Below, one piece after another: positions 44,718-53,213 of a stretch of 64,000 nt of DNA. A model generated the notes under the pieces. That model saw only the letters and a list, made by a program, of their open reading frames with translations. It was not told where the DNA came from and did not search any database. The position numbers and the translations under genes were made by a program. Numbering within the stretch: the first letter of the stretch is position 1; each line of letters starts with the position of its first letter. This DNA is from Bhargavaea ullalensis (GTDB taxonomy: Bacteria > Bacillota > Bacilli > Bacillales_A > Planococcaceae). The stretch lies in the NCBI RefSeq assembly GCF_040545425.1, contig NZ_JBEPLW010000008.1; one strand, 5' to 3'.

Positions 44718-44915
44718 ATGTGAACGCTATTTTGCTAGCGCAAAATGAACCGGAGCGTTCACTCACACTAATACGCTACATATTCTTTTAGTTATACGTG
44801 ATTCACGGATGATCTCTAAAAGAATACACACACGATGGAAACTTTAAAGTCTCCAAAGAGGCTTTTTAAGCTCTTATACCTAGCAGCTCCATCGCTAGGT
44901 ACGTGTTAGTGTGTA
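44718..44915 (+). ncRNA. Structured DRT3-associated RNA with ACACACAC segment
   Basis: About 200 nt between the two RT genes. Hairpins seen: GTGAACGCT (44720-44728) with AGCGTTCAC (44754-44762), enclosing ATTTTGC/GCAAAAT; ATTCTTTTAG (44782-44791) with CTAAAAGAAT (44816-44825), enclosing CGTG/CACG; AAAGTCTC (44846-44853) with GAGGCTTT (44858-44865). CCTAGC/GCTAGG (44879-44899) competes with CGATGG/CCATCG. A closing 12-bp stem pairs CACACTAATACG (44764-44775) with CGTGTTAGTGTG (44902-44913). ACACACAC (44826-44833) sits single-stranded directly after a stem, where a template would be. Its own promoter lies just upstream. Confidence 0.82.
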
Positions 44916-44929
44916 TAAGGGGTGGAATT

Positions 44930-46087
44930 GTGAATACTAAGATAAAAGATTCTCTAAAGAAAAACCATAATGGTAGGATGTATTATGTTCCTACAGAAGA
45001 ACAGGCTAAGCGATATAACTATGTAAAAAGAGAACTGAGTAATAAGTTTAACTTAAGTATGGCAAATCGGGATGAAATTGTTAAAAGTATAATTAGCATT
45101 ATCACTCACGGCGATCGTCTAAAATATAAAATCCCTGAAATTGATTTAGTGGTTTATAGGACTGACATAGAAAACTTCTTCCCATCTATAAATAAACATC
45201 AACTTTACAGAAAGTTAATGAATGCCAATGTACTATCGGTTAATTCGATAGATATCATTAAGGAAATCATCTTTTCTAAGGAAATAAAAGGAATACCGTT
45301 AGGCCTTCAGTTTTCTAATCATTTAGCCGAGCTTTATTTAGAAGATGTTGATCGTGAAATAAAGCATAGCCTTCAACCCTTAATGTATTATAGATATGTT
45401 GACGATATATTCCTCCTCTTTTACGATTTAGCAAAGAGTGAAGGAGAGCGCATAAAAGAAAAAGATCGGTTAATTGCGGAGTTGGATAGAATATTAAAAA
45501 TCAGGGGTTTAAAGAGGAATCAAGGAAAAACTACGGTTTCTTATTTTAATAATTCAACGACAAATAAGAAAGAACTTTCATTCGAATTTCTAGGTTATAC
45601 ATTTAAAAGTGATAATCAAAATTTGAAAATAGGAATAGCCGATGAGAAAGTAAAGAAAATAATAAAAGGCATAAAAGTACTGTTTAACAAATATAATTAT
45701 GGGGCCAAGTCGAAATCGGACTTTTGGAAACTATATTACAAGTTGAAGAATATAATTTTTGGAGTCACTTCTTATGATAAAAAAGGACAGCGGTTCAAAT
45801 ATGGCTTAGGATATAATTATAGATATATAAACAGTGAACAAGGAATTAAAGAAATTTTAGAAACTATAAAGCCCTTAATATTTTCTTGTAGACTGAGTTC
45901 ATTTCAAAGATCGACGTTACTTAACTTAATTAACTATAATAGCGTTTTAGATATTCCGAAAAAACGTTATAATTACTTGAAATTATCATTAAGACAAAAA
46001 AAATTGCTTCAAAAAAGGCTTGGAATAAAAAAAATTTCTTACAATGATAGTTTCGCAAAGCAATTTTTTTATTATCTTTATAGATAA
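44930..46087 (+). CDS. drt3a: Reverse transcriptase Drt3a-like (UG3 group) of a DRT3 defence system
   Basis: A 385-residue compact reverse transcriptase. Motif A is YRTDIENFFPSIN near residues 74-86, then GIPLGLQFSNHLAELYL (primer/template region), motif C YRYVDDIFLLF with YVDD at 156-159, and FEFLGYTF near 220, all in canonical order. The remaining basic C-terminus probably binds RNA. The GTG at 44930 is chosen for its GGGGTGG site; an upstream in-frame GTG at 44903 lies in the closing stem of the RNA. The RNA and this gene share a strand, so one transcript may carry both. Ends at a perfect terminator. Confidence 0.85.
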   Translation: MNTKIKDSLKKNHNGRMYYVPTEEQAKRYNYVKRELSNKFNLSMANRDEIVKSIISIITHGDRLKYKIPEIDLVVYRTDIENFFPSINKHQLYRKLMNANVLSVNSIDIIKEIIFSKEIKGIPLGLQFSNHLAELYLEDVDREIKHSLQPLMYYRYVDDIFLLFYDLAKSEGERIKEKDRLIAELDRILKIRGLKRNQGKTTVSYFNNSTTNKKELSFEFLGYTFKSDNQNLKIGIADEKVKKIIKGIKVLFNKYNYGAKSKSDFWKLYYKLKNIIFGVTSYDKKGQRFKYGLGYNYRYINSEQGIKEILETIKPLIFSCRLSSFQRSTLLNLINYNSVLDIPKKRYNYLKLSLRQKKLLQKRLGIKKISYNDSFAKQFFYYLYR

Positions 46088-46105
46088 AGAAGTACATTTT
46101 GGATA

Positions 46106-46146
46106 ATAAAAGCGATGTCCCCTAATGTTGAGGACATCGCTTTTAT
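46106..46146. terminator. Bidirectional terminator at the right edge of the RT island
   Basis: A perfect 15-bp inverted repeat ATAAAAGCGATGTCC / GGACATCGCTTTTAT with an 11-base loop. Confidence 0.9.
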
Positions 46147-46193
46147 CTTTAGTAAGACCAGGTATTATGGTTTGAAAGATTATAGTCTATCCA

Positions 46194-46688
46194 TCAGTTC
46201 TCAATCAGCCGCTTGAAGTCGATCCGCTTGTTCAGGGCACTGATCAGCGGAATGCCGATCAGCATAACGGCGAATTCGCTGAGTGCCAGGGTGCCCCACG
46301 TAATCCAGAGCACGGAAAGAGGAGCTTTCATGATTATGACGAGCTCCACTGCGATGATGATCATCGTGAAAGTGAAAACTATTGTGTTCGCCAGCATGCC
46401 TTGTGTCTTCCCCTTGATAAATCGACAGATCCAAATCGTGATGGAAAGCGAGATGAGGGAATGGAAGGTACCGAATAGAAGGTCCAGCTTGTCCGGCGCG
46501 AACATGTTGGTGATGAAGACGCCGAGGACAATTCCCCACAGATACTTTTTATTGAAGACAACCAGGTGGTTGAACATTTCAGAGATCCTGAATTGGATGC
46601 TTCCATATCCAAAGGGCAGGATAAGCAGGGAAACGGCCAGATACAGTGCGGCAATGACGGCGTTGATCGCCATCGTTTTGATTTTCAT
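46194..46688 (-). CDS. queT: QueT family queuosine-precursor ECF transporter S component
   Basis: A 164-residue membrane protein with five or six segments. FGYGSIQFRISEMFNHLVVF near residue 26 and the TNMFAPDKLDLLFGTFHSLISL region are the QueT signature. It is the substrate-binding S unit that works with a shared energy-coupling module to import preQ1/preQ0. The upstream preQ1-I riboswitch confirms the role. The gene stands alone. GGGAG just before the ATG is part of the riboswitch expression platform. Confidence 0.92.
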   Translation of the reverse strand: MKIKTMAINAVIAALYLAVSLLILPFGYGSIQFRISEMFNHLVVFNKKYLWGIVLGVFITNMFAPDKLDLLFGTFHSLISLSITIWICRFIKGKTQGMLANTIVFTFTMIIIAVELVIIMKAPLSVLWITWGTLALSEFAVMLIGIPLISALNKRIDFKRLIEN

Positions 46689-46696
46689 GGATGGAT

Positions 46697-46738
46697 CTCT
46701 CCCTAGTTTTGATTTCGCGGGATGGTTACGAACCGCGC
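46697..46738 (-). ncRNA. preQ1-I riboswitch controlling queT
   Basis: On the minus strand a short stem CGCGGTTCGTAACCATCCCGCG (written here as CGCGGTTCGTAACC and ATCCCGCG) is followed by the A-rich tail AAATCAAAACTAGGGAG. This matches the preQ1-I pseudoknot. The tail contains the ribosome site, so ligand binding should hide it and block translation of queT. Confidence 0.92.
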
Positions 46739-46934
46739 GGGCAAAAAGCCCGAAATTTAATATTATTACAGGTTAGGCCCCGGGTCAACCGGGTAGGATA
46801 TGGAAGAAATCGTCTTTCTTTGTGTGAATGTTCAACATTTCTCAACAACTTTTCACTCATACGGCTTGTCCGGTCCGTGCCGTTCGCCTACGATGGGAGG
46901 AGGCACGGAAATCAGTTGAAAGGGAGATGTTGAT

Positions 46935-47501
46935 TTGCTTCCAGTTGAAAGGCAGCAACAAATTTTAACATGGCTCGAAGAGGAAGGGACGCTGAAGGTG
47001 TCCGAGGCGAGCCGGCGGCTGGGCGTCTCGGAGATGACCGTCTACCGTGATGTCCAGCCGCTCGCCGAAGAAGGTAAACTCACCCGGACCTCAAAAGGGC
47101 TGGCCAAGGCGCCGCAGCCCGCCCTCCGGTCCGACCATTGCGTCTATTGCGGAAAAGGGACGAACACCCGATTTTCCGTTCAGCTTATTCGGACGGATCA
47201 CGGTGTGGAGCAGGCGTGCTGCGCACACTGCGGACTGCTGCGGTACGCCGATGACGCCGACCGGATCGCCCAGATCATCTGCCGCGACTATCTCACCGAC
47301 ATGACGATCGGCGGCCGGTCCGCCACGTTTCTCATCGGTGCCGATGTCCGGCTGAACTGCTGCGAGCCGCAAGTCCTCGTGTTTCATTCGCGAAAAGAGG
47401 CGGAGCGCTTCCGATCCGGGTTCGGCGGAACGGCGCATGGGCTGGACGACGCCATCCGGGCAATCCGGGAACGCATGGACGGCACCGGATGCCATGGATA
47501 A
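46935..47501 (+). CDS. ycnK: Copper-responsive transcriptional regulator, DeoR-type HTH plus NosL-like domain
   Basis: A 188-residue repressor. The N-terminal DeoR helix-turn-helix (VERQQQILTWLEEEG, then ASRRLGVSEMTVYRDV) covers residues 4-55. The C-terminal NosL-like domain carries likely copper ligands: Cys69 and Cys72 (CVYC), Cys95-Cys96 and Cys99 (CCAHC), and NCCEP near residue 140. This is the architecture of B. subtilis YcnK, which controls a copper-uptake gene. The CopC and CopD genes immediately follow. TTG start, eight bases after AGGGAG. Confidence 0.9.
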   Translation: MLPVERQQQILTWLEEEGTLKVSEASRRLGVSEMTVYRDVQPLAEEGKLTRTSKGLAKAPQPALRSDHCVYCGKGTNTRFSVQLIRTDHGVEQACCAHCGLLRYADDADRIAQIICRDYLTDMTIGGRSATFLIGADVRLNCCEPQVLVFHSRKEAERFRSGFGGTAHGLDDAIRAIRERMDGTGCHG

Positions 47502-47557
47502 CCCCTCGGCGTTTTGCACAAATTAAACTTATCAACCGATCGGAGGCAGAATGATTT

Positions 47558-48157
47558 ATGAAAAAATGGATTTTGGCAATCATCCTCGTTTTTGCGGCAC
47601 CGGCCGCCGCCATGGCCCACTCCAACCTGGAGACATCGGATCCCGAAGACGGATCGACGGCGGACGAACCGGTCAAGGTCGTGACGCTGACGTTCAGCGG
47701 AGGCATTGAAGGCGAAAGCAAGATGACGCTGAGCGGCCCGGACGGCGAGGTGGAGCTCAAGGACATCCAAGTGAACGAAAACGTGATGACTGCAACGCCT
47801 GCAGAGCCCCTGACCGACGGGGATTGGACGGTCAAGTACAATGTCATCAGCGAAGACGGCCACCCGATCGAAGGAGAAGTGAAATTCACGGCCTCCAACC
47901 AAGGCGGCAAGACCGCGGATGAGGAAGCCGACGAAACCCAGACGGTGGAGCCTGACAACGCGGAAGACCCGCTGGACAACGATGCCGGAGACAAAGCGGT
48001 GGACCAGGCGGAAAAGGAAGGCAACACCGATTCACTTCAGGGAGACAATGACAAGAAAGCCGAATCCGGAGGAAACACCGCCCTGACCATCGGCCTCATC
48101 GCTGCCGCCATCGTCTTGATCGCACTGATCGCCATGGCATTCCGCCGGAAGAAATGA
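47558..48157 (+). CDS. copC: Copper-binding protein CopC
   Basis: A 199-residue exported protein. The signal peptide ends AMA-HS, so the mature protein would start with His21, the classic N-terminal Cu(II) ligand of CopC; His102 in EDGHPIEG is the second conserved ligand. An acidic linker (about 125-170) leads to a C-terminal membrane anchor (174-195) and a basic tail. It hands copper to CopD, whose start overlaps its stop (ATGA). In B. subtilis CopC and CopD are one protein (YcnJ); here they are separate. Confidence 0.92.
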   Translation: MKKWILAIILVFAAPAAAMAHSNLETSDPEDGSTADEPVKVVTLTFSGGIEGESKMTLSGPDGEVELKDIQVNENVMTATPAEPLTDGDWTVKYNVISEDGHPIEGEVKFTASNQGGKTADEEADETQTVEPDNAEDPLDNDAGDKAVDQAEKEGNTDSLQGDNDKKAESGGNTALTIGLIAAAIVLIALIAMAFRRKK

Positions 48158-49215
48158 CCGCCTACACGGCACTGTCCGACTTTCTGCTTTACGCGGTGAT
48201 GGCCTTCATCGCCGGGAGTGTGGCCCTTCGGTTCGCTCCCGCCGGCAAAGGGCGCGAGGCGGCGCTTCCGCCTGTTGCCTCGTCGCTGCTTTGCGTGGCC
48301 ATCCCGATACTTGCGGCAGCGCCCGTTGTCCAGCTGACCTTCCTCCTTGCGGGAGAAGGACGGCGGATGCGGGCTTTTGCCGATATTTCCACCGGCTTCC
48401 GGGCCGGTCACAGCTTTCTGCTCGTTTCGGCGGGCGCGGTGCTGCTCCTGCTCACCATCCGTTTCGGCGCCAGTCGCTGGATCCAGGCTGTCCTGGCCGC
48501 CGCTTCATTCACCGCGATCGCCTACGGCAGCCATTCGGCGACGATCGAAGAAGTGACCGGATTCATCGGTCACGCCGTCCACCTGACCCTTCTGTCGGCC
48601 TGGGCGGGAATCGTGCTGCTCGTCGCCTGGAAGCCGGCGGCCGTCCCGGACTGGCGGGGCTTCCTGAAATGGTTCACGCCGCTCGCCGCCTCGTTCATGG
48701 CCGTCATCATCGGCACCGGGATCTTCCTCATGCTGCTCGCCATGAAAGCGGGCGACTATGCGGCTTCCTGGATCCTGCCGTACGGCCAGATGCTGCTCCT
48801 CAAGCATCTCGGCATCATCCCGCTGCTCGCTGCGGCGGCGATCAACGGTTTCCTGGCAGATAAAACCCGTCCGGCCTCCGCATGGCTCAAAGTGGAAAGC
48901 CTCCTGCTCGGCCTCGTGCTGCTGTTCACTTCCTTCATGAGCAAGCTGGCGCCGCCCCATGACTTGGACAAAACGTTCAAAACGGAAGGCCAGGCGCCGT
49001 TCACCGAGTGGATGACCGGTGCCGTGGAAGCCCCGGTCCGGGCGCAGTTCAGGCCGGAAGCGGACGGCATCGCCGCGCTCGTTGTCGCCCTTCTTTGCCT
49101 CGCTCTCATCCCGCTTGCCGAGCGGCGGCAGCTTCCCGGCTGGACCGGCGCGGCAGCGGGCATCGGCTTCATCGCGGCCGCCTATCTTGGTCTGATGCTC
49201 CTCGTTTCTTTTTGA
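48154..49215 (+). CDS. copD: Copper transport membrane protein CopD
   Basis: A 353-residue integral membrane protein with eight to nine segments. The CopD domain covers the middle (HAVHLTLLSAWAGIVLLV near residue 145 and FLKWFTPLAASFM). Conserved His residues in the membrane parts would pass copper inward. Coupled by a four-base overlap to copC and regulated with ycnK upstream, it should be a copper importer. A terminator follows. GC-rich, like its neighbours. Confidence 0.9.
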   Translation: MTAYTALSDFLLYAVMAFIAGSVALRFAPAGKGREAALPPVASSLLCVAIPILAAAPVVQLTFLLAGEGRRMRAFADISTGFRAGHSFLLVSAGAVLLLLTIRFGASRWIQAVLAAASFTAIAYGSHSATIEEVTGFIGHAVHLTLLSAWAGIVLLVAWKPAAVPDWRGFLKWFTPLAASFMAVIIGTGIFLMLLAMKAGDYAASWILPYGQMLLLKHLGIIPLLAAAAINGFLADKTRPASAWLKVESLLLGLVLLFTSFMSKLAPPHDLDKTFKTEGQAPFTEWMTGAVEAPVRAQFRPEADGIAALVVALLCLALIPLAERRQLPGWTGAAAGIGFIAAAYLGLMLLVSF

Positions 49216-49268
49216 TGTTTCAAACGGCCAAGTCAGGGTAACTTACAAATAGGTTTGATTTTGACATG

Positions 49269-49292
49269 GCCCCGGGAACCCGGGGCTTTATT
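49269..49292 (+). terminator. Terminator after copD
   Basis: GCCCCGGG-AA-CCCGGGGC with T residues after it. A TTGACA just before it could instead be a -35 box for the aconitase gene. Confidence 0.65.
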
Positions 49293-49351
49293 GTGCATTT
49301 TTCGGTGCAGCTGAATCTTAATTCTGAATGAAAGAAAGAGGAGGAAGGCGC

Positions 49352-51481
49352 ATGAAAATGAACGTGACCCAGAAACTGATCAAGTCGCATCTGCTGTCGG
49401 GGGAGATGGTGCCCGGAGAGGAGATCGGCCTGAAGATCGACCAGACGCTCACGCAGGATGCGACCGGCACGATGGTCATGCTGGAGCTGGAAGCGATGGG
49501 GATCGACCGGGCGCAGACGGAAGCCTCGGCCCAGTACGTCGATCACAACGTCATCCAGGTCGACAACAAAAACGCGGATGATCATCTGTTCCTGCAAAGT
49601 GCCACGCGGAGGTTCGGGCTTTATTACAGCCGGCCGGGCAACGGCGTCAGCCACCCGGTCCACATGCAGCGGCTCGCGGTTCCGGGCAAGACGCTGCTCG
49701 GATCGGACAGCCATACGTGTGCCAACGGTTCCATGGGCATGCTGGCGATGGGCGCAGGCGGCATTGATGTCGCGATGGCGATCGCCGGGGAACCGATCTA
49801 CATTAAAATGCCGCAAGTATGGGGTGTTTACTTGACTGGCGAGCTGCCGGACTGGGTGAGCGCGAAGGACGTCATCCTGGAAATGCTCCGACGTCATGAC
49901 GTGAAGGGCGGCGTCGGGAAGATCATCGAGTATTACGGGCCGGGCCTGCAAAACCTGACCGCGATGGACCGCCATGTCATCGCCAATATGGGCGCAGAGC
50001 TCGGGGCGACGACGACCGTCTTCCCGTCCGACGAAGAAATCCGGCATTTCCTGAAAACCCAGGGCCGCGAGGCAGACTGGGTCGAGCTCGTGGCGGACGA
50101 AGGCGCCGAATACGATCTCCATGATGAAATCAATCTGTCCGAGCTGGAGCCGCTCATCGCCAGGCCGTCGAGCCCGGGCAATGTCGTCCCGGTGAGCGAA
50201 GTGGCGGGCGAACCGATTTATCAGTCGTACATCGGCTCTTCGGCGAACCCGGGCTACCGCGATTTTGCCGTCGCCTCCAAGATCGTCGAGGGCCGGCGGG
50301 TTCCGGATCATGTGTCGTTCGACATCAACCCGACTTCCCGTCAGCTGCTCACGGACCTTGTGAAGGAAGGCCATATCGCGAATCTCCTGTCGGCCGGCGC
50401 GCGTCTCCATCAGGCCGGCTGCAACGGGTGCATCGGCATGGGGCAGGCGCCGGCGACCGGCCGGAACAGCCTCCGTACGACGCCGCGGAACTTCCCGGGA
50501 CGCTCCGGCACGCTCGAGGACAGTGTGTTCCTCTGCAGTCCGGAAACGGCCGCAGCCTCCGCGCTCGCCGGGGAAATCACCGATCCGCGGACGCTCGACA
50601 TGGAGTATCCGCGTGTCCAAGACCCTGAAGAGCCGACCGTCGACGTGCAGCTGCTCGACCATCCGCTGCCTTACGAGGAGGCGAAGGAAGTCGAGCTGTA
50701 CAAAGGGCCGAACATCGCCTCGATCCCGGACATGGATCCGCTCCACGACAAGATGGAAGTGCCGATCCTTCTTAAAATGAAAGACAACATCTCGACGGAC
50801 GAAATCCTGGCCGGCGGCGCGCGTGTGCTGCCGTACCGGAGCAACCTGCCGGAGATCAGCAAATTCGCATTCGAAATCATCGATCCGACTTATTATGAAC
50901 GGGCGATGAAGCAGCGGAGCGCCGGCGGCCACGCCATCGTGGCGGGCTACAACTACGGCCAGGGGTCCAGCCGGGAACACGCCGCACTGGCTCCGCGCTA
51001 TCTCGGGCTGCGTGTTGCCCTGGCGAAGGACTTTGCAAGGATCCACTGGCAGAACCTCGCGAACTTCGGCATCCTGCCGCTCACGTTCTCCAATCCGGAC
51101 GACTACGACAGCCTCGGGCAGGGAGACATCCTCGTGCTCGACAACCTGAAAAATAAAATCCGGGAGTCCCATGAATTCATGATCTCCGTGAAAAACAGCA
51201 ACCGCCGGATCCCGGTCCAGCACGCCCTTTCGCCGCGCCAGATCGACATGATGCTCGAAGGCGGGCTGATCAACTGGGTGAAGAAAAACAGCGAGCACGC
51301 CGGAGATGAAGTGGCGGGCAAACGTGAAGTCTGCACCGCCTGCCACGGAACCGGCATGCAGGCCGACGAGGAAGGCTGGCAATACGCCTGCACGGTGTGC
51401 GACGGCAAAGGCTACATCGTCGCCGGCGACAAAGAACCGCGCATCGCCGACGTCGACCGCAACAAACGCATCCTGGACTGA
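49352..51481 (+). CDS. Aconitate hydratase (Aquifex-type) with C-terminal DnaJ-like zinc-finger extension
   Basis: A 709-residue aconitase-superfamily enzyme. SDSHTCANGSMG, the Cys pair in GCNGCIGMG (about residues 357-360), RNFPGR and the swivel-domain GSSREHAA are all in place. The site where most aconitases have the first cluster Cys (GSCTN) reads GSSANPGYRDF, so one canonical Fe-S ligand is absent; I believe relatives of this subgroup share this. The last 50 residues carry CTACHGTG and CTVCDGKG, the CxxCxGxG pattern of DnaJ zinc fingers. It probably interconverts citrate and isocitrate or a homologue. ATG after AGAGGAGG at 49352. Confidence 0.85.
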   Translation: MKMNVTQKLIKSHLLSGEMVPGEEIGLKIDQTLTQDATGTMVMLELEAMGIDRAQTEASAQYVDHNVIQVDNKNADDHLFLQSATRRFGLYYSRPGNGVSHPVHMQRLAVPGKTLLGSDSHTCANGSMGMLAMGAGGIDVAMAIAGEPIYIKMPQVWGVYLTGELPDWVSAKDVILEMLRRHDVKGGVGKIIEYYGPGLQNLTAMDRHVIANMGAELGATTTVFPSDEEIRHFLKTQGREADWVELVADEGAEYDLHDEINLSELEPLIARPSSPGNVVPVSEVAGEPIYQSYIGSSANPGYRDFAVASKIVEGRRVPDHVSFDINPTSRQLLTDLVKEGHIANLLSAGARLHQAGCNGCIGMGQAPATGRNSLRTTPRNFPGRSGTLEDSVFLCSPETAAASALAGEITDPRTLDMEYPRVQDPEEPTVDVQLLDHPLPYEEAKEVELYKGPNIASIPDMDPLHDKMEVPILLKMKDNISTDEILAGGARVLPYRSNLPEISKFAFEIIDPTYYERAMKQRSAGGHAIVAGYNYGQGSSREHAALAPRYLGLRVALAKDFARIHWQNLANFGILPLTFSNPDDYDSLGQGDILVLDNLKNKIRESHEFMISVKNSNRRIPVQHALSPRQIDMMLEGGLINWVKKNSEHAGDEVAGKREVCTACHGTGMQADEEGWQYACTVCDGKGYIVAGDKEPRIADVDRNKRILD

Positions 51482-51487
51482 CGCAAA

Positions 51488-51526
51488 CAGCCGCCCGTCC
51501 CCGAAAAATGGGGACGGGCGGTTGTT
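51488..51526. terminator. Terminator after aconitase gene
   Basis: CAGCCGCCCGTCCCC pairs with GGGGACGGGCGGTTG (one G-U) around a seven-base loop, then T-rich. Confidence 0.88.
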
Positions 51527-51595
51527 TTGTTGAGGCGGTCCGGAACGGCCGCCGCAGTCAGGAGACCCGTCCGGCAGCGGGGCGCATGGCCCGTC

Positions 51596-53092
51596 TTATC
51601 TGCGGGTTCCGATTTCGATCCGTTTCTTTTCCGCTTTGAGCGCCTTCATGAGCGAGACGACCATTAGGATGAGCACGAATGAGAACGGGAGCGCGGCGAT
51701 GATGATCGTGTTCTGGATCGCCTGGAGTCCGCCGACGTACAGGAGCAGGATGGCGATCGCGGACTGGGCGACGCCCCACATGAGTTTGACGTTGTTGGCC
51801 GGGGTGAGCGAGCCGTGCATCGACTGCATGCCGAGGACGAATGTCGCGGAGTCCGCCGAGGTGATGAAGAACGACGCGATGAGCAAAATGGCGACGATCG
51901 ACAGGAGGAGCGGGAACGGAAGCTGGTCGAACATGTTGAAGAGGACGAGTTCCGTGGCCAGGCTGCTCAGGTCGGTGCCGGCGTCCTGGATGCTCGCGGC
52001 CGTCGTGCCGAACGCGGCGAACCAGAAGGAGCCGAATAAGGTCGGGACGACGATGACGCCGAGCAGGAATTCACGGATGGTCCGTCCGCGGGAGACGCGG
52101 GCGATGAACATGCCGACGAATGGTGCCCAGGAGATCCACCAGGCCCAGTAGAAGATCGTCCAGCCGTCGACGAATCCGCGGTTGTCGCTTCCGAGCGGCG
52201 CCGTGCGGAAGCTCATCTGCAGCAGGTTCTGCAAGTACATGCCGAGTGTTTCGGTGTACAGGTTCAGGATGAGCAGCGTCGGCCCGACGAGGAGGACCGC
52301 GATGAGCAGGATGACGGCGAGCACCATGTTCGTGTTCGACAGGTACTTGATGCCTTTGCTCAGACCCGACCAGGCGGATATGATGAACAGGACGGTGACG
52401 ACGGCGATGATGATGAACTGGGAAGTGAATCCGATGTCCATGCCGAACAGGTGGTTCAGGCCGCCGTTAATCTGGACAGCACCGAAACCGAGGGACGTGG
52501 CGACGCCGAATGCGGTGGCAAAGACGGCGAGCACATCGATGAGGACGCCGAGCGGGCCATTCATGCGGTTGCCGAAGATCGGCTTCAGTGTTGCCGAGAT
52601 TAACCCGGGTTCCCCTTTGCGGAACTGGAAAAAGGCGAGCGCGAGGGCGGTGAGTCCGTACATCGCCCAGACCGGCGCACCCCAGTGCATGTAGGAATAA
52701 GTGAGGCCTTCCTTGAGTGCGAATCCGCTGCCGGGTTCCGCGGACGGCGGGTCGATGGCGTAGTGGGAAAGCGGTTCGGACGCGCCGTAGAAAACGAGCC
52801 CGATGCCCATGCCGGCCGAAAACAGCATCGCGATCCAGGTGGCGGTGGAGAAGTCCGGCCGGTCCGTGTCTTTGCCGAGCCGGATTTTCCCATACGGGCT
52901 GACGGCGATGAACAGGGCGAGAACGAGGAAGATGGCGAACAGCAATAGGTAATACCAGCCGAACGTGGTGGAGACGAACGCCTTCAGATTGTTCGTGACC
53001 GATTCAAAGCTGGCCGGCGAAATGACGCCGAATGCGACGGTGAGCGCGATCAGCGCCACCGTGATGTAAAAAACGTTTGAGACTTTTTTCAT
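51596..53092 (-). CDS. BCCT family transporter (glycine betaine/choline, OpuD-like)
   Basis: A 498-residue, 12-segment secondary transporter. The betaine-binding aromatic segment WWISWAPFVGMFIARVSRGRTIREF (in two parts: WWISWAPFVGMFIA and RVSRGRTIREF) and GMGIGLVFYGASEPL are family hallmarks. It imports glycine betaine or a similar osmolyte with Na+. A start at 53092 is chosen because AGGGGGAAT precedes it; the longer frame to 53146 adds a hydrophilic stretch upstream of that site. The 18-copy array D lies upstream of this gene. Confidence 0.92.
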   Translation of the reverse strand: MKKVSNVFYITVALIALTVAFGVISPASFESVTNNLKAFVSTTFGWYYLLLFAIFLVLALFIAVSPYGKIRLGKDTDRPDFSTATWIAMLFSAGMGIGLVFYGASEPLSHYAIDPPSAEPGSGFALKEGLTYSYMHWGAPVWAMYGLTALALAFFQFRKGEPGLISATLKPIFGNRMNGPLGVLIDVLAVFATAFGVATSLGFGAVQINGGLNHLFGMDIGFTSQFIIIAVVTVLFIISAWSGLSKGIKYLSNTNMVLAVILLIAVLLVGPTLLILNLYTETLGMYLQNLLQMSFRTAPLGSDNRGFVDGWTIFYWAWWISWAPFVGMFIARVSRGRTIREFLLGVIVVPTLFGSFWFAAFGTTAASIQDAGTDLSSLATELVLFNMFDQLPFPLLLSIVAILLIASFFITSADSATFVLGMQSMHGSLTPANNVKLMWGVAQSAIAILLLYVGGLQAIQNTIIIAALPFSFVLILMVVSLMKALKAEKKRIEIGTRR

Positions 53093-53213
53093 GATTCCCC
53101 CTAAGCGAAGAGATGTCTTCTTGTTTACAGTGTTCCACCTTAACAAAGAAAGTAATCGGTTGCAAATGAGATGAAGTAACTAAATTTGCGGGGGAGCGGG
53201 GATGTACGGGGGT

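Noticed and set aside
49220..51382. 720-codon minus-strand frame opposite the aconitase gene
   Set aside because: Antisense shadow in GC-rich DNA; the aconitase motifs are unmistakable on the plus strand.
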